Positions 43,473 to 52,185 of a DNA stretch of 64,000 nucleotides are shown piece by piece (position 1 is the first letter of the stretch; each line of letters starts with the position of its first letter). Below the pieces are notes generated by a model that saw only the letters and a program-made list of their open reading frames with translations, ran no database searches and had not been told where the DNA came from. This stretch comes from WHTX01 sp038255145 (lineage in GTDB: Bacteria > Actinomycetota > Acidimicrobiia > Acidimicrobiales > CAIXPF01): positions 103,953 through 167,952 of the forward strand of contig JBBSLP010000002.1 of NCBI GenBank assembly GCA_038255145.1, in the 5' to 3' direction. The position numbers and the translations under genes are program-made.

Positions 43473-44363
43473 TCAGGTGCCCGGCGGGAGGTTCCGGGCC
43501 AGGCGGTCGGCGATGTCCCGACCGGCGGCGGAGGTCAACGGTCCGCGGCTGGCACGGATGGTGGAGAGGACCGCATCGGGCCAGGTCACCAGCACGCCGC
43601 CGATGGTGAAGGGACGCTGCCAGACGGGCATGGTGACGCCGACGAAGCAGAGCACCGGGCGGATGGCGCCGCCGTGACCGATCAACACGTCGCCGACGGC
43701 GGTTCGGACGGTCTCCGTCTGCCAAGCCATCTTCTCCACCAGCGCGGTCCGCCGGCGACCGCCGACGTAGAGGTCAGAGTCAGGCCGCAGGATGGTGCCG
43801 GTGGCTCGGCGCTCCAGTTGACCGGTGTAGTTCTTCATGTCGATGATCCATACACCGTCCGGGGCGACGACGAGGTGGTCGATGTTGTACCTGGTGCCGG
43901 GCTTGCGTCGGTCGTGCAGGACCGGATAGCCCGTGGGCGCGAGGTCGTCCAGCAGTCGACCGAGCCCTTCCTCGGCCACCGCCCCCTTCTCCCACGAGCC
44001 GGGAGCAACGTCGACACCGGGGCGCGGTTGTGTCAGGCCGCGGAGGGCTACGGAGAGGCCGCCCACGTAGCGGTGGCGCTGCCGAGTGCGCTCGTCCTCC
44101 TCACGCCGGCGAGCGATCTCGTCGCGGCGACGCCGCTCGTTCGCAGCCCGCTCCGCTCTGGAGTTCACCCTGGCCGACCCGCCGGCGACGCCGCAGGTGG
44201 GGGGTCTGCCGATGTCGGCCGTCGTCGGTCGGACGCAGTCCGCGCACGTGGCCGTACGACTGGCCCTGTCCCAGCGGGCGGTGACCCCGACGGGCAGGTC
44301 GACCGTGCAGGTGGCGCAGCGCCCTGCGTACCGGAGCTTGATGAGGCCGGTGCTCGTGCTCAT
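43473..44363 (-). CDS. NERD (nuclease-related) domain protein
   Basis: A 296-residue protein. The N terminus carries a small Cys cluster (CATC, CADC) like a zinc-binding knuckle. A charged helix follows (about 75-100), then the NERD domain at about 130-285: KGAVAEEGLGRLLDDL, YNIDHLVVAPDGVWIIDMKN (the DxD and D/E-x-K nuclease-like core), KMAWQTETVRTAVGD and VLCFVGVTMPVW. NERD proteins of this layout are widespread in actinobacteria; the activity is unproven. ATG 44363 starts STSTGLIKLRYAGRC. It converges with the pglZ remnant. Confidence 0.85.
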   Translation of the reverse strand: MSTSTGLIKLRYAGRCATCTVDLPVGVTARWDRASRTATCADCVRPTTADIGRPPTCGVAGGSARVNSRAERAANERRRRDEIARRREEDERTRQRHRYVGGLSVALRGLTQPRPGVDVAPGSWEKGAVAEEGLGRLLDDLAPTGYPVLHDRRKPGTRYNIDHLVVAPDGVWIIDMKNYTGQLERRATGTILRPDSDLYVGGRRRTALVEKMAWQTETVRTAVGDVLIGHGGAIRPVLCFVGVTMPVWQRPFTIGGVLVTWPDAVLSTIRASRGPLTSAAGRDIADRLARNLPPGT

Positions 44364-44425
44364 GTCGGTGCATCGGTATGGCGGCGGCGATGCCTTACCG
44401 CGATCGTCCGGCCTGGGGAGCGGGT

Positions 44426-44560
44426 TCAGCGCCAGCGCACCACCACGTCGACGCAGGTGGATGGAGCGGAGGGGTCGTCGACGACGACCACGGCGGTCAG
44501 GGTGAGGCCGTGGGCGTCCTGGCTGTGCACGGCCAGGCCCTCGATCTTTGGCGGCGGCGC
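44426..44560 (-). pseudogene. 3'-terminal fragment of a paralogue of the gene at 50397-51362
   Basis: The last about 44 codons match the end of the hypothetical gene at 50397: GLAVHSQDAHGLTLTAVV ... VRWR followed by TGA, including a nearly identical DNA stretch around the tcctggctgtgcacggccag segment. Similarity stops abruptly after ggcggcg near 44557, where a plus-strand secreted-protein fragment begins. Confidence 0.7.
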
Positions 44561-44580
44561 ACGCTCCTGGGAGATCGACG

Positions 44581-45086
44581 GTGGCCACGGCCGCCACCGT
44601 CGAACATCAGCTCGGGGCCTGCGGGGTGGTCCTCGACGTCTCGGACGCGACGGGCGACCTCGCCACGGGCTCGGCGTGCAACGACATCGGGCCGCTGACG
44701 CTCGTACCGGGTGGGGAGGGGCGGATCGGGGTCACCGAGCGGGACGCCGCCTCGGGCGACTACCGGTTCCGCCTCATCGGCGTCCCTGCGACCAGCACCG
44801 AGTCGATCGCCATCGGTGGCACCGTCACCGGTCAGCTCGAGACCAAGGGGGCCGTCGACAGCTACACCTTCACGGCCGCAGCCGGTCAGGTCGTGGTCAT
44901 CGAGCACCAGGTGGGCGACTGTGGCGCGACCATCGACATCGCTGACGACCGGGGCCGCGTCGCCGCCGGGGCCGCTGCAACGACGTCGGCCCCATCACCC
45001 TGGCGAACGGCGGCGAGTACCGCATCCGCTTTGCCCGCAACAGCGCCGAGTCCGGCGACTACCGCTTCCACCTCCGCGCCGGGTGA
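44581..45086 (+). pseudogene. Fragment of an extracellular beta-sandwich repeat protein
   Basis: Two and a half repeats of about 90 residues: VEHQLGACGVVLDVSD ... GSACNDIGPLTLVPGG ... DAASGDYRFRLIGVP, then SIAIGGTVTGQLETKGAVDSY ... IEHQVGDCGATIDIADDRG ... and, after a one-base loss near 44974, CNDVGPITLANGGEYRIRF and ESGDYRFHLRAG to TGA. This resembles the pre-peptidase C-terminal (PPC) fold with paired cysteines. The start of the gene and its signal peptide are missing. Confidence 0.6.
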
Positions 45087-45163
45087 CCGGCTTGTGGAGG
45101 ATCCGCCGTGCGGCGTCGCCTCGGGCGATGGCCGTCGCGTCCTGCCCCTCGCCGGGGTCGCTC

Positions 45164-46620
45164 TCACCGGCGACGGGACGCCACCCTCCTCTTGATGAGC
45201 TCGTGCTGCACAGGCATTTCGGGGGCGCGCTTGTGCACCTTGCGGGTGCCTTGACGGAGCGTGGCGAGGCGGTCGGTGATCTGGTCGTAGCTCAGCCCGT
45301 CGTCGGCGAGGACGCAGCCCACGACCGTGCCGGTCCGTCCGATGCCGCCCCAGCAGTGCACGTAGACCCCGCCACGCTCCAGCGCGTGCTCGATGGTGTT
45401 GGTGACCTCGTCGTAGGCCTGGTCGTCGACCACACCGAGGTCCGGTATGGGGAACGGGACGTGACGTAGGTCGAGCTGGCGGGCAGCTGCCAACGCCGTG
45501 ACCACCGGTTCGTAGGGGGCGAGGTGGTCGGCAGGGGTGGTCAGGTCGACGAAGGTGCGCATGCCGGCATCGACGAGCACGTCGACCTTGTCTCGAGCTC
45601 GGACCGGATCGATGTCGCCGGGGTACTCACCGGCGAGCAGGCGTCCGGGCTCGACCCACCAGGCGTGCACGAACGCGTCATGGGGCCAGCTCGGCGACTC
45701 GGTCGCACCACCGCCGGCGGCGTACAGGCCCCGAGCCAGCGACTCGATCCGATCCTCGGCCACGACCTTCTTCCGCCACGCCGGCGGTATGGCCGAGGCA
45801 CCCCATCGGGCGCCGGCGATCTGCCCGGCGATGGCCGCGGTCGTGTCGGCGTCGCGCCCAGGTTGGCGGCCCGCAGCACGGCGGAACGAAAGTCGTCGGC
45901 ACCGCTGACCGACCACAAGGCCGCTTCGAGAGCGTCGATGCAGAAGCCGGTGCCCCGGATCTGCGGAGGCTGCTTGCGCGTCCAGCCGCCAGCGGCGATG
46001 GCGGCGACCCCGGGATGGAGCTCGCTCCACTGCCAGAAGGCTGGCGACGTCACCTCGTCGAACGTCTGGCCCTGGATCAGCGCGGCGACGATGGCAGCCA
46101 TGAGGCGGCAGGCGTCCACGGGTCGGCGGGCGGCATGGGTGGTGCGGCTGGACGCCGCGGCGTGGGTGACGGTGGCGTCGAGGTCGGTGTGCCAGCGGAT
46201 CGGGACCGCGGCGAGTCGCATGAGCGAGCCGTTGGCGGCCGACTCCTCGTCAGGCCGAGGGTCGACGGCCTCGCCCGTCCGTCGGTAGCGCTCGAGCTGG
46301 GTGCTGGTGGTGAGGCCGATGTCGAAGCAGCGGCCGTTGGAGGACAGGTACCCGTCGTCCTTCCACAGCAGGTAGCGGCGCAACTGATCGGCGAGGTCCA
46401 TCCCCCTGGTGTCGAGGATGGATTCGGCCAGGCACAGGGCCATCGACGTGTCGTCGGTCCACGCCCCCGGTGCCAATCCGAACGGCCCGCCGCCAACCAT
46501 GTCGGTGATGGGGGTGAAGGTGCCGGGCGCCTTGAACTCCAACGTCGTGCCCACGGCATCGCCGATGGCAAGTCCGAGGAGCGCCCCGATGGCCCTGTCC
46601 AGCTCCACGTCCCGCGCCAT
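45164..46620 (-). pseudogene. ADP-ribosylglycohydrolase-phosphatase fusion, copy B, frameshifted
   Basis: Paralogue of the gene at 41057-42508 with the same two-domain plan. From ATG 46620 (AGGAGG upstream) the glycohydrolase part is intact up to FRSAVLRAANLG; a one-base loss near 45853 then breaks the frame just before the DADTT metal motif, and the phosphatase part with HCWGGIGRTG continues in another frame to 45164. Copy A has tcgtcgccgagg where copy B has tcgcgcccagg. Apart from this the sequence is well preserved, so the inactivation is recent or a sequencing error. Confidence 0.88.
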
Positions 46621-46786
46621 GCGTGCCTCCTGGGGGTCTTCGGTGCTGGCGCGTCAGCATCACCCCGCGCCGCCGGTGACGCAACCAGATCCCTTGACCG
46701 CGGAAGGTGGCGGGCGGGGGCCCCGCGGCTGAAAGCGGCGTGGAACACTACACACCCATATGCGCACAAGCGCGTACGCTGTGGCG

Positions 46787-47014
46787 ATGGCGCGAGCGAA
46801 CGTGTACCTGCCCGACGACCTCTACGACGAGGCCAAGCAGGCCGGGCTCAACATCAGCCAGATCACGCAGGAGGCCCTGCGTGATCGCCTGAAGGGGTCG
46901 GCCACGGATCGGTGGCTCGACTCCCTGCGCGTCACCGGCACCGGCCCTCGCGCCGACGTCGCCGGAGCGTTGGCAGAGACGCGCCGCGGCATGTCCGGGG
47001 AGCTCGATGGCTGA
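46787..47014 (+). CDS. VapB/CcdA-type antitoxin
   Basis: A 75-residue protein with a ribbon-helix-helix N terminus: ARANVYLPDDLYDEAKQAGL then NISQITQEALRDRL. The C terminus, ending GMSGELDG, would wrap the toxin. The stop lies eight bases into the downstream PIN gene. The ATG at 46787 is preferred over 46760 because ARANVYLPD is the conserved start. It would repress its own promoter with the toxin. Confidence 0.85.
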   Translation: MARANVYLPDDLYDEAKQAGLNISQITQEALRDRLKGSATDRWLDSLRVTGTGPRADVAGALAETRRGMSGELDG

Positions 47015-47426
47015 CGTCGTCCTCGACGCCTCAGCGGCGACCGAGCTGCTGATCGACGGCCCGGACGCACCCGCGGTGCAGGAAGCCATCAAAGGCCACG
47101 ACCTCGTGGTCCCCGCGCACTTCCACGCCGAGGTGCTGGGGGCCATCGCGTCCCTCCACGGCCGGGGTCAGATCTCCGAGGACAGCGCCACGGCGGCCGT
47201 GGCCGCGCTTGCCGCCATCCCCGCCGCGGCCCACAGGCCCGACGACCTCACCGGGGCTTGGCAACGCCGGGGGACGTGCAGCATGTACGACGTGCTCTAC
47301 GTGCTCCTGGCCGAGTCCTTGGACTGCCGCCTGGTCACGATGGACAAGGGCCAGGCCGACGCCTGCAAGGGGACATGGTCGGGCACAGGCGAGCCGCGGT
47401 CCATCCACATCCCGAAGTCGGCGTGA
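47007..47426 (+). CDS. PIN-domain toxin (VapC family)
   Basis: A 139-residue PIN ribonuclease: VVLDASAATELL with the first Asp, AEVLGAI with Glu, CSMYDVLYVLLAESLDCRLV with the third acidic residue and VTMDKGQAD with the last. All four acidic positions are present. It overlaps the antitoxin gene and forms a VapBC module set between the duplicated fusion gene and the second pglZ remnant. Confidence 0.88.
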   Translation: MADVVLDASAATELLIDGPDAPAVQEAIKGHDLVVPAHFHAEVLGAIASLHGRGQISEDSATAAVAALAAIPAAAHRPDDLTGAWQRRGTCSMYDVLYVLLAESLDCRLVTMDKGQADACKGTWSGTGEPRSIHIPKSA

Positions 47427-47475
47427 CCGACACAGCCAGTTGGTGACCGGCAACGATCGAGCGCGACCACCGCCC

Positions 47476-47512
47476 GTCAGGGCAGCGTGGCGGCCCCAGG
47501 CGGTGCCCTGAC
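47476..47512. terminator. Stem-loop after the VapBC module
   Basis: Perfect 9-base arms GTCAGGGCA (47476-47484) and TGCCCTGAC (47504-47512) enclose a 19-base loop, 50 bases after the toxin stop. No T-run follows, so a terminator role is only suggested by position. Confidence 0.35.
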
Positions 47513-47552
47513 GAACGGTCGCGACGCCCGGTCGCCCGTCGAGGCCAGCGCC

Positions 47553-47647
47553 ATGAGTCGTTCGCCTCGGCCGCAGTCAGCGTGCAGGTGCACACGGTCG
47601 GGGATGGGCGCGGCGGGCGCCGGAATGGCGGGGCGATGGCGGACAGT
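47553..47647. repeat. Repeat R, copy B (about 95 bases)
   Basis: Second copy of the element at 42614-42707. It precedes the pglZ remnant without the pglW part seen in copy A, so the deletion here is larger. Confidence 0.7.
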
Positions 47648-47801
47648 GTCACGGCGCGAGCACCGCGTGGCCGGCTTCGTCGCCTCCCTGGCCCGGGTGC
47701 TGAACGTCGAGGGTTACGCCGTGCTGTCCCAGGACGAGACGTCCCGAACCGTGCGCCTCGACCTCCCCCTCCTCCAGCGCCAGTTCGGCATCAGGACGTA
47801 G
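47648..47801 (+). pseudogene. Remnant of a PglZ-like gene, 3' end (copy B)
   Basis: About 48 codons, EHRVAGFVASLARVLNVEGY then AVLSQDETSRTVRLDLPLLQ and RQFGIRT to TAG. It is very close in sequence to the end of the remnant at 43447, yet different enough to be an older duplicate rather than an assembly repeat. No start. Confidence 0.6.
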
Positions 47802-47833
47802 CCCCCCCATCCGTGGCCCCCCGCCAGGGCGTC

Positions 47834-48688
47834 TCACACCGTCCCCACGCCCATGTTGAGGGCCGCGGTCAGCACCGCACCGTCGCTGCCTGCGCGCCGG
47901 CCTCGGATCAGCTCGTCGAGCAGCCCCCGCACCCGGGCCTGCTGCTCGGCGTCGAGGTCGCTCACGATCATCCCGGCGATGGGGTTGCTGGCCAGCATCC
48001 ACCCCCACAGCTCCGTCCCCGAGTGCAGCATCAACCGCTCCTCCTGCGACGTGTCCACGGCGACGTCACGCAGTCCGGCGTCGACCAGGCGCCGAGCCAG
48101 CACGTCGGGGTCCGACACCTGGAACTCCAGGGGCGCAGGATCATCGGGCAACCCCTCGAACCCGGGGACCACCTCTGACAACGCGCCGATGAACAGCTGC
48201 AGGGCCTCGAAGCGGTCCGGCGGGCCGTAGGCGGTCACCACGACCCGCCCGCCGGGCCGCGTCACCCGGACCATCTCCCGCAGGGCCCTCGGCTGGTCGG
48301 GCACGAGCATGACTCCGAACTGCGACCCGGTGACGTCGAAGCGATCGTCGGCCAGGTCGAGGGCATGGGCGTCCATCACCCGACCCTCGGCCCCCGACAG
48401 GCCTTCGGCCTCGGCCCGCGATCGGAAGCGCTCGATCATGGCCGGCGACCAATCGGTGGCCAGCACCTCCGCCCCCAGCCGCGCCGCCGGCAGGCTCAGG
48501 CCGCCGGACCCTGCCGCGACGTCGAGGAACCGCTGGCCCGCCCGTAGCCCGGCGAGGTGGAGCGCAGCCGCCGCCACCTCGGTCTCACCCGGCGCCACCA
48601 GCTCGTCGTAGTCAGCGGCGATGGCGTCCCATGCCTCCACCGGGGCGACCTCGTGCCCGCTGCCCACCAGCTCGTGTTCCGTTCCCAT
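47834..48688 (-). CDS. SAM-dependent methyltransferase
   Basis: A 284-residue class I methyltransferase of the UbiE/MenG-like group: AWDAIAADYDELVAPGETEV, motif I FLDVAAGSGGLSLPAARLGA, acidic end of beta-2 ATDWSPAMIERF, motif DAHALDLADDRFDVT, and the post-core REMVRVTRPGGRVVV. Substrate unknown. ATG 48688 is preferred because a purine-rich ggggggcc lies upstream; a start 15 codons earlier is possible. It stands alone on the minus strand beside the LuxR-TPR gene. Confidence 0.9.
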   Translation of the reverse strand: MGTEHELVGSGHEVAPVEAWDAIAADYDELVAPGETEVAAAALHLAGLRAGQRFLDVAAGSGGLSLPAARLGAEVLATDWSPAMIERFRSRAEAEGLSGAEGRVMDAHALDLADDRFDVTGSQFGVMLVPDQPRALREMVRVTRPGGRVVVTAYGPPDRFEALQLFIGALSEVVPGFEGLPDDPAPLEFQVSDPDVLARRLVDAGLRDVAVDTSQEERLMLHSGTELWGWMLASNPIAGMIVSDLDAEQQARVRGLLDELIRGRRAGSDGAVLTAALNMGVGTV

Positions 48689-48815
48689 CGTCGGCCCCCC
48701 GATGTCGTGGCGCCCGCTCGACGGTTCCGGCATGCGCCCTCGTCCCGAACCTAGGGAGCCCGCTGGTCGGCCACATCGGGAGGATGACCGAGCTGCGTTC
48801 CGCCCATGGGTCGTC

Positions 48816-50354
48816 CTACCGACCCGACCCCCGGGCCAGGTGGTGCTCGAACGCGTAGGCCGTGGCCGCCGACCGGGACGGCAGCCCCAGCTTGGTGAGG
48901 ATGCTGCTCACGTGGGTGGCCACCGTCTTCTCGCTGATCACGAGCTCGGCGGCGATGGCCCTGTTCGTACGCCCCGTGGCCACGAGGACCAGGACCTGCA
49001 CCTCGCGCGGGCTCAACCCGCCGGGTGCCGGGGACGCGACCCGAGGCGACAACGTCTCGGCTGCGGTCCGGTCAGGCCCGGCGCCCAGCTGGGTGAAGAC
49101 CGATCGCGCCGCACCGAGCTCCAGCTCGGCGCTGCCCTCGTCGCCCAGCGTCCGGCAGGCCAGGCCGACGAGCACCTGGGACCGGGCCGCCTCGTAGGGG
49201 GCATCGAGGGTCAGCCAGGCGGCCACGGCGGCGCGCAGCGCCCCCAGCGCGGCCCGTGCATCGCCTTCGGCCAGCACGACCGCCCCCGTGGCGTGGGCGG
49301 CCATGGCGTTCAGGCGGGAGCGGGTGACGACGTCGTCCGCCTCGTCGAGGGCCTGCGAAAGCGAGACCAGCGCGTCGTCCACCCGGCCCTGGGCCAGGCG
49401 TAGCTGAGCCAGGCCGGGCTGGGGTCGGCGGCCGCGGCGGTGCGCTTGTCGGTACCCCTCCTCCGCCTCGGCGTAGCGACCGCTCAGGCGGTGCAGCTCG
49501 GCTTGCACGTAGCAGCCGGCTCCCACCACGGCGTCCTTGGCCGGGCCGCTGAGCCGGGCTCCGGCCCGGCCCGCCTCGGCCGCGGCCGCGGCCCACGCCC
49601 CCCGCAGCAGCATCAGCTCGGCCCGGTGCACCAGGCACTGGCCCCGGTACAGCACGAGCTCGGGTTGGGCCTCGCACCACCCGCCGAACGCGTCGGTCCA
49701 CTCCTGGGCCCGGTGCACGTCGAACGCCTCCTGGCAGCCCTCGATCACCGTGCAGTACAGGTCACCGGCGGCCACGGGGGACACCTCCTCCGCCGTCACC
49801 GCGACCATGGCCTCGTCGAGGAGGGCCATGGCCGCGCCGACCTGGCCGAGACGGAGCAGGCAACGCCCCTGACCGGCTCGCGCCAGGGCGCCCAGCTGTG
49901 GGTCTCCGCAGCGATCGGCCAGCTCGGCGGCCTCGGCGAACCTGTGGACCCCGCCCGCGGCATCGCCCTCGAGGACCAGGCGCAGGGCGGCGGCGCAACC
50001 CAGGTAGCCGTGTTCGGCGCAGTCGGGCCCAACGCCTTCGAGGGCCCGCTGCGCCCGGGCCACCCAGCCGCCGCCCCGGGCCAGGTGGCCGCCGTTCAGC
50101 AGCGCGGAGGCGAGCCAGAAGGCGCAGCGCGCCGCTCCGGCCCCGTCGCCCGCCCGGGTGCGGGCTCCGTGCGCCCGGGCCCACACGGCGATGCTCTCCT
50201 CGTCCCGGCCCACGAGGAAGGCGGCCGGGGCCAGCCGTTCGAGGTCATCGGGGCCCAGTCGCGCCTCGCGGTCCGCTGCGCCCAGCTCGGACCACGCCGT
50301 GGCCCACGCCCGCCGCTCGAAGGCGGCCCGGCCCCGTTCGAGCTTCCCGGCCAT
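48816..50354 (-). CDS. LuxR-family regulator with TPR-like repeats
   Basis: A 512-residue protein. Residues 1-420 are a series of alanine-rich helical pairs typical of TPR repeats (for example RGRAAFERRAWATAWSELGA, RQAHRRGRRPQPGLAQLRLA). The C terminus is a LuxR helix-turn-helix: LSPREVQVLVLVATGRTNRA, IAAELVISEKTVATHVSSIL, TKLGLPSRSAAT. There is no nucleotide-binding site, unlike the large MalT type. ATG 50354 follows gagga; a GTG six codons upstream is the alternative. Downstream of the hypothetical gene at 50397 by 42 bases, it may share that transcript. Confidence 0.88.
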   Translation of the reverse strand: MAGKLERGRAAFERRAWATAWSELGAADREARLGPDDLERLAPAAFLVGRDEESIAVWARAHGARTRAGDGAGAARCAFWLASALLNGGHLARGGGWVARAQRALEGVGPDCAEHGYLGCAAALRLVLEGDAAGGVHRFAEAAELADRCGDPQLGALARAGQGRCLLRLGQVGAAMALLDEAMVAVTAEEVSPVAAGDLYCTVIEGCQEAFDVHRAQEWTDAFGGWCEAQPELVLYRGQCLVHRAELMLLRGAWAAAAAEAGRAGARLSGPAKDAVVGAGCYVQAELHRLSGRYAEAEEGYRQAHRRGRRPQPGLAQLRLAQGRVDDALVSLSQALDEADDVVTRSRLNAMAAHATGAVVLAEGDARAALGALRAAVAAWLTLDAPYEAARSQVLVGLACRTLGDEGSAELELGAARSVFTQLGAGPDRTAAETLSPRVASPAPGGLSPREVQVLVLVATGRTNRAIAAELVISEKTVATHVSSILTKLGLPSRSAATAYAFEHHLARGSGR

Positions 50355-50396
50355 GAGACCATCCTCATCCACGTGGCGCTGGGGGGACAGGGCCCG

Positions 50397-51362
50397 TCAT
50401 CGCCAGCGGACCTGCACGTCGAGCCAGGCCGAGGGGGCGATGGGGTCGTCCACGTCGACCACGGCCGTGAGGATGAGGCCGTGGGCGTCCTGGCTGTGCA
50501 CGGCCAGGCCCTCCACCTTGGGCGGCGGAGCCCCTTCTTCGGGCTCGATGGAGGCCAGCGCCGCCACCCGCCCACCGTCGAGCAGGGCCAAGGCCGCTCC
50601 CACCACCGGGCCGTCGTCGACCGCGTTGGGGGTGTCCTCGGCCGCCGCGCTGACCAGCACCCGGCCGTCGCCCAGGGTCACCGCATCGGTGATGGACAAG
50701 CCCACGCCGGCCACCTGGCCCAGGGCGTAGCGCCGGGGGGCGGTCACCGCCACGTCGGCCGCGTCGGCCCGGCCGATGAACGTCCCCAGCAGGGCCTCGA
50801 GGTCGACGTCGACGCTGGCATCGGGCACCCCGGCATGGCCGTTGCCCCGGTTGAACCAGCGCATCCGGCCGGCTACCACGCACGCTCCCTCGAAGTTGAG
50901 GCAGTCCACCTCGAGGCCCAGCGCCATCGCCGCGGCCTCGTACACGGGCCCCAGGTCGGCGGCGGCCGTCCGGGGTGCACCGTCGTCGTCGACCACCAGG
51001 GCGCCTCGCATGCGGGCCGGCGTCGACCCCGAACCGAGCAGCAGTACCCCGGGCACGCCTCGCACGTGCACCGGGCAGGCCGCTTCCAGGTCGGGCTTCA
51101 GCCGCTTGGTGCCGTCGGCCTCGCTGAACACGTCATGGCCCTCGACCGGGGGGAACAGCCGCAGCGGCCGGATGGAGCCGTCGCCTCCGATCAGGGCCGC
51201 CGCAGTGGCATCGTCCTGGGCGATGAGCCAACCCGCCCCGAAGCGGGCGATGGCCGAGGCCGATCGCACCGGGCTGCCGTCGTCGAAGCGCAGCAGCCTC
51301 GAACCTGTCACCACGGCGTGCATCGACCCGACCTCCATGGCATCCAACCGATAGCCCAGCAT
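50397..51362 (-). CDS. Hypothetical protein (DUF6910/DUF6929-like), probably beta-propeller
   Basis: A 321-residue protein without signal peptide. It is made of short strands: RLLRFDDGSPVRSASAIARF, GWLIAQDDATAAALI, RLKPDLEAACPVHVRGVPGV, GLEVDCLNFEGACVVAGRMR, then PVVGAALALLDGGRVAAL and VEGLAVHSQDAHGLILTAVV. This looks like an incomplete beta-propeller; the family assignment is tentative and its function is unknown. A 3'-terminal fragment of a paralogue lies at 44426-44560, so at least two copies existed. Confidence 0.65.
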   Translation of the reverse strand: MLGYRLDAMEVGSMHAVVTGSRLLRFDDGSPVRSASAIARFGAGWLIAQDDATAAALIGGDGSIRPLRLFPPVEGHDVFSEADGTKRLKPDLEAACPVHVRGVPGVLLLGSGSTPARMRGALVVDDDGAPRTAAADLGPVYEAAAMALGLEVDCLNFEGACVVAGRMRWFNRGNGHAGVPDASVDVDLEALLGTFIGRADAADVAVTAPRRYALGQVAGVGLSITDAVTLGDGRVLVSAAAEDTPNAVDDGPVVGAALALLDGGRVAALASIEPEEGAPPPKVEGLAVHSQDAHGLILTAVVDVDDPIAPSAWLDVQVRWR

Positions 51363-51462
51363 GGCAGCCCCGCCCGGCGCCGATCACCGACCCTGCGCCC
51401 AGTCGAGGGGGAAGAGGGCGGGTTGTGGCTACAGTCGTGGTCACAATCATTCGGAGGTGAAG

Positions 51463-51711
51463 ATGCGGTCCGTCGGTGTCCGAGAGTTCAGGGACCAGGC
51501 CAGCACCATGATGGCGGCGGGTGAGACGCTGGTGATCGAGCGCCATGGCCAGCCCATCGGCTTTTTCGTGCCCGTGATCGCCAAGGACCGGCGCGCTGGG
51601 CGCGAGGTGCTGGGCCAGCTCGGTGCCGCCCTCGACACGCTGACCACGACAACAGGGATCAGCGAGGACGACCTCGTCGATGAGGTGACCGGCGGTCGAC
51701 GTCGACGCTGA
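51463..51711 (+). CDS. Phd/YefM-family antitoxin
   Basis: An 82-residue protein with the Phd/YefM N-terminal DNA-binding fold: MRSVGVREFRDQASTMMAAG then ETLVIERHGQPIGFFVPVI. GGAGG lies six bases before ATG 51463. Its TGA shares one base with the ATG of the downstream PIN gene. The upstream region has an inverted TTGTG/CACAA that may be autoregulatory. Confidence 0.88.
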   Translation: MRSVGVREFRDQASTMMAAGETLVIERHGQPIGFFVPVIAKDRRAGREVLGQLGAALDTLTTTTGISEDDLVDEVTGGRRRR

Positions 51712-52151
51712 TGCGGCTGGTGGTCGATACGAGCGTGCTCGTCGGTGAGCTGCTCCGGGCGAGCGGCAGGAACCGAATCGGCGACGACCGGCTCGACCTG
51801 TTCCTACCGGAGCACATGTGGTCCGAGACCCAGGTGGAGCTGCCGCGCCGGATCGACAGGTTCGTCCGGCGCCGCAAGCTGGATCCCGACGTCGGTCGCG
51901 AGCTGACGGGCCTGTGCCTTCGAGCGATCGACGCCAACCTGGTCGTCCTGGACGAGGCCGTGTACGCGGCGCTCGAGGACGAGGCGCGAGCACGATCGCT
52001 CCGCGATCCGAATGACTGGCCCATCGTGGCCAGCGCTCTCGCCCTTGCTGCCGGCGTGTGGACCAACGACAACGACTTCCTGGGCACCGGCGTGCCGACG
52101 TGGACGACCGAGACGTTGTCGGCCTGGCTCGGTCGCAACGACGATGGCTGA
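51711..52151 (+). CDS. PIN-domain toxin
   Basis: A 146-residue PIN-domain ribonuclease: LVVDTSVLVGELL with the first Asp, ETQVELPRRID with Glu, DPNDWPIVASALALAAGVWT and NDNDFLGTG with the last acidic residues. It pairs with the overlapping Phd-type antitoxin gene, a less common antitoxin class for PIN toxins. Confidence 0.88.
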   Translation: MRLVVDTSVLVGELLRASGRNRIGDDRLDLFLPEHMWSETQVELPRRIDRFVRRRKLDPDVGRELTGLCLRAIDANLVVLDEAVYAALEDEARARSLRDPNDWPIVASALALAAGVWTNDNDFLGTGVPTWTTETLSAWLGRNDDG

Positions 52152-52185
52152 TCACCTACCCTGCGCCCCGTCGAGGGGGAGCCAC

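Noticed and set aside
42808..47801. A functional BREX-2 system
   Set aside because: No pglX methyltransferase, no pglY ATPase, and both pglW and pglZ are short fragments with frameshifts or stops.
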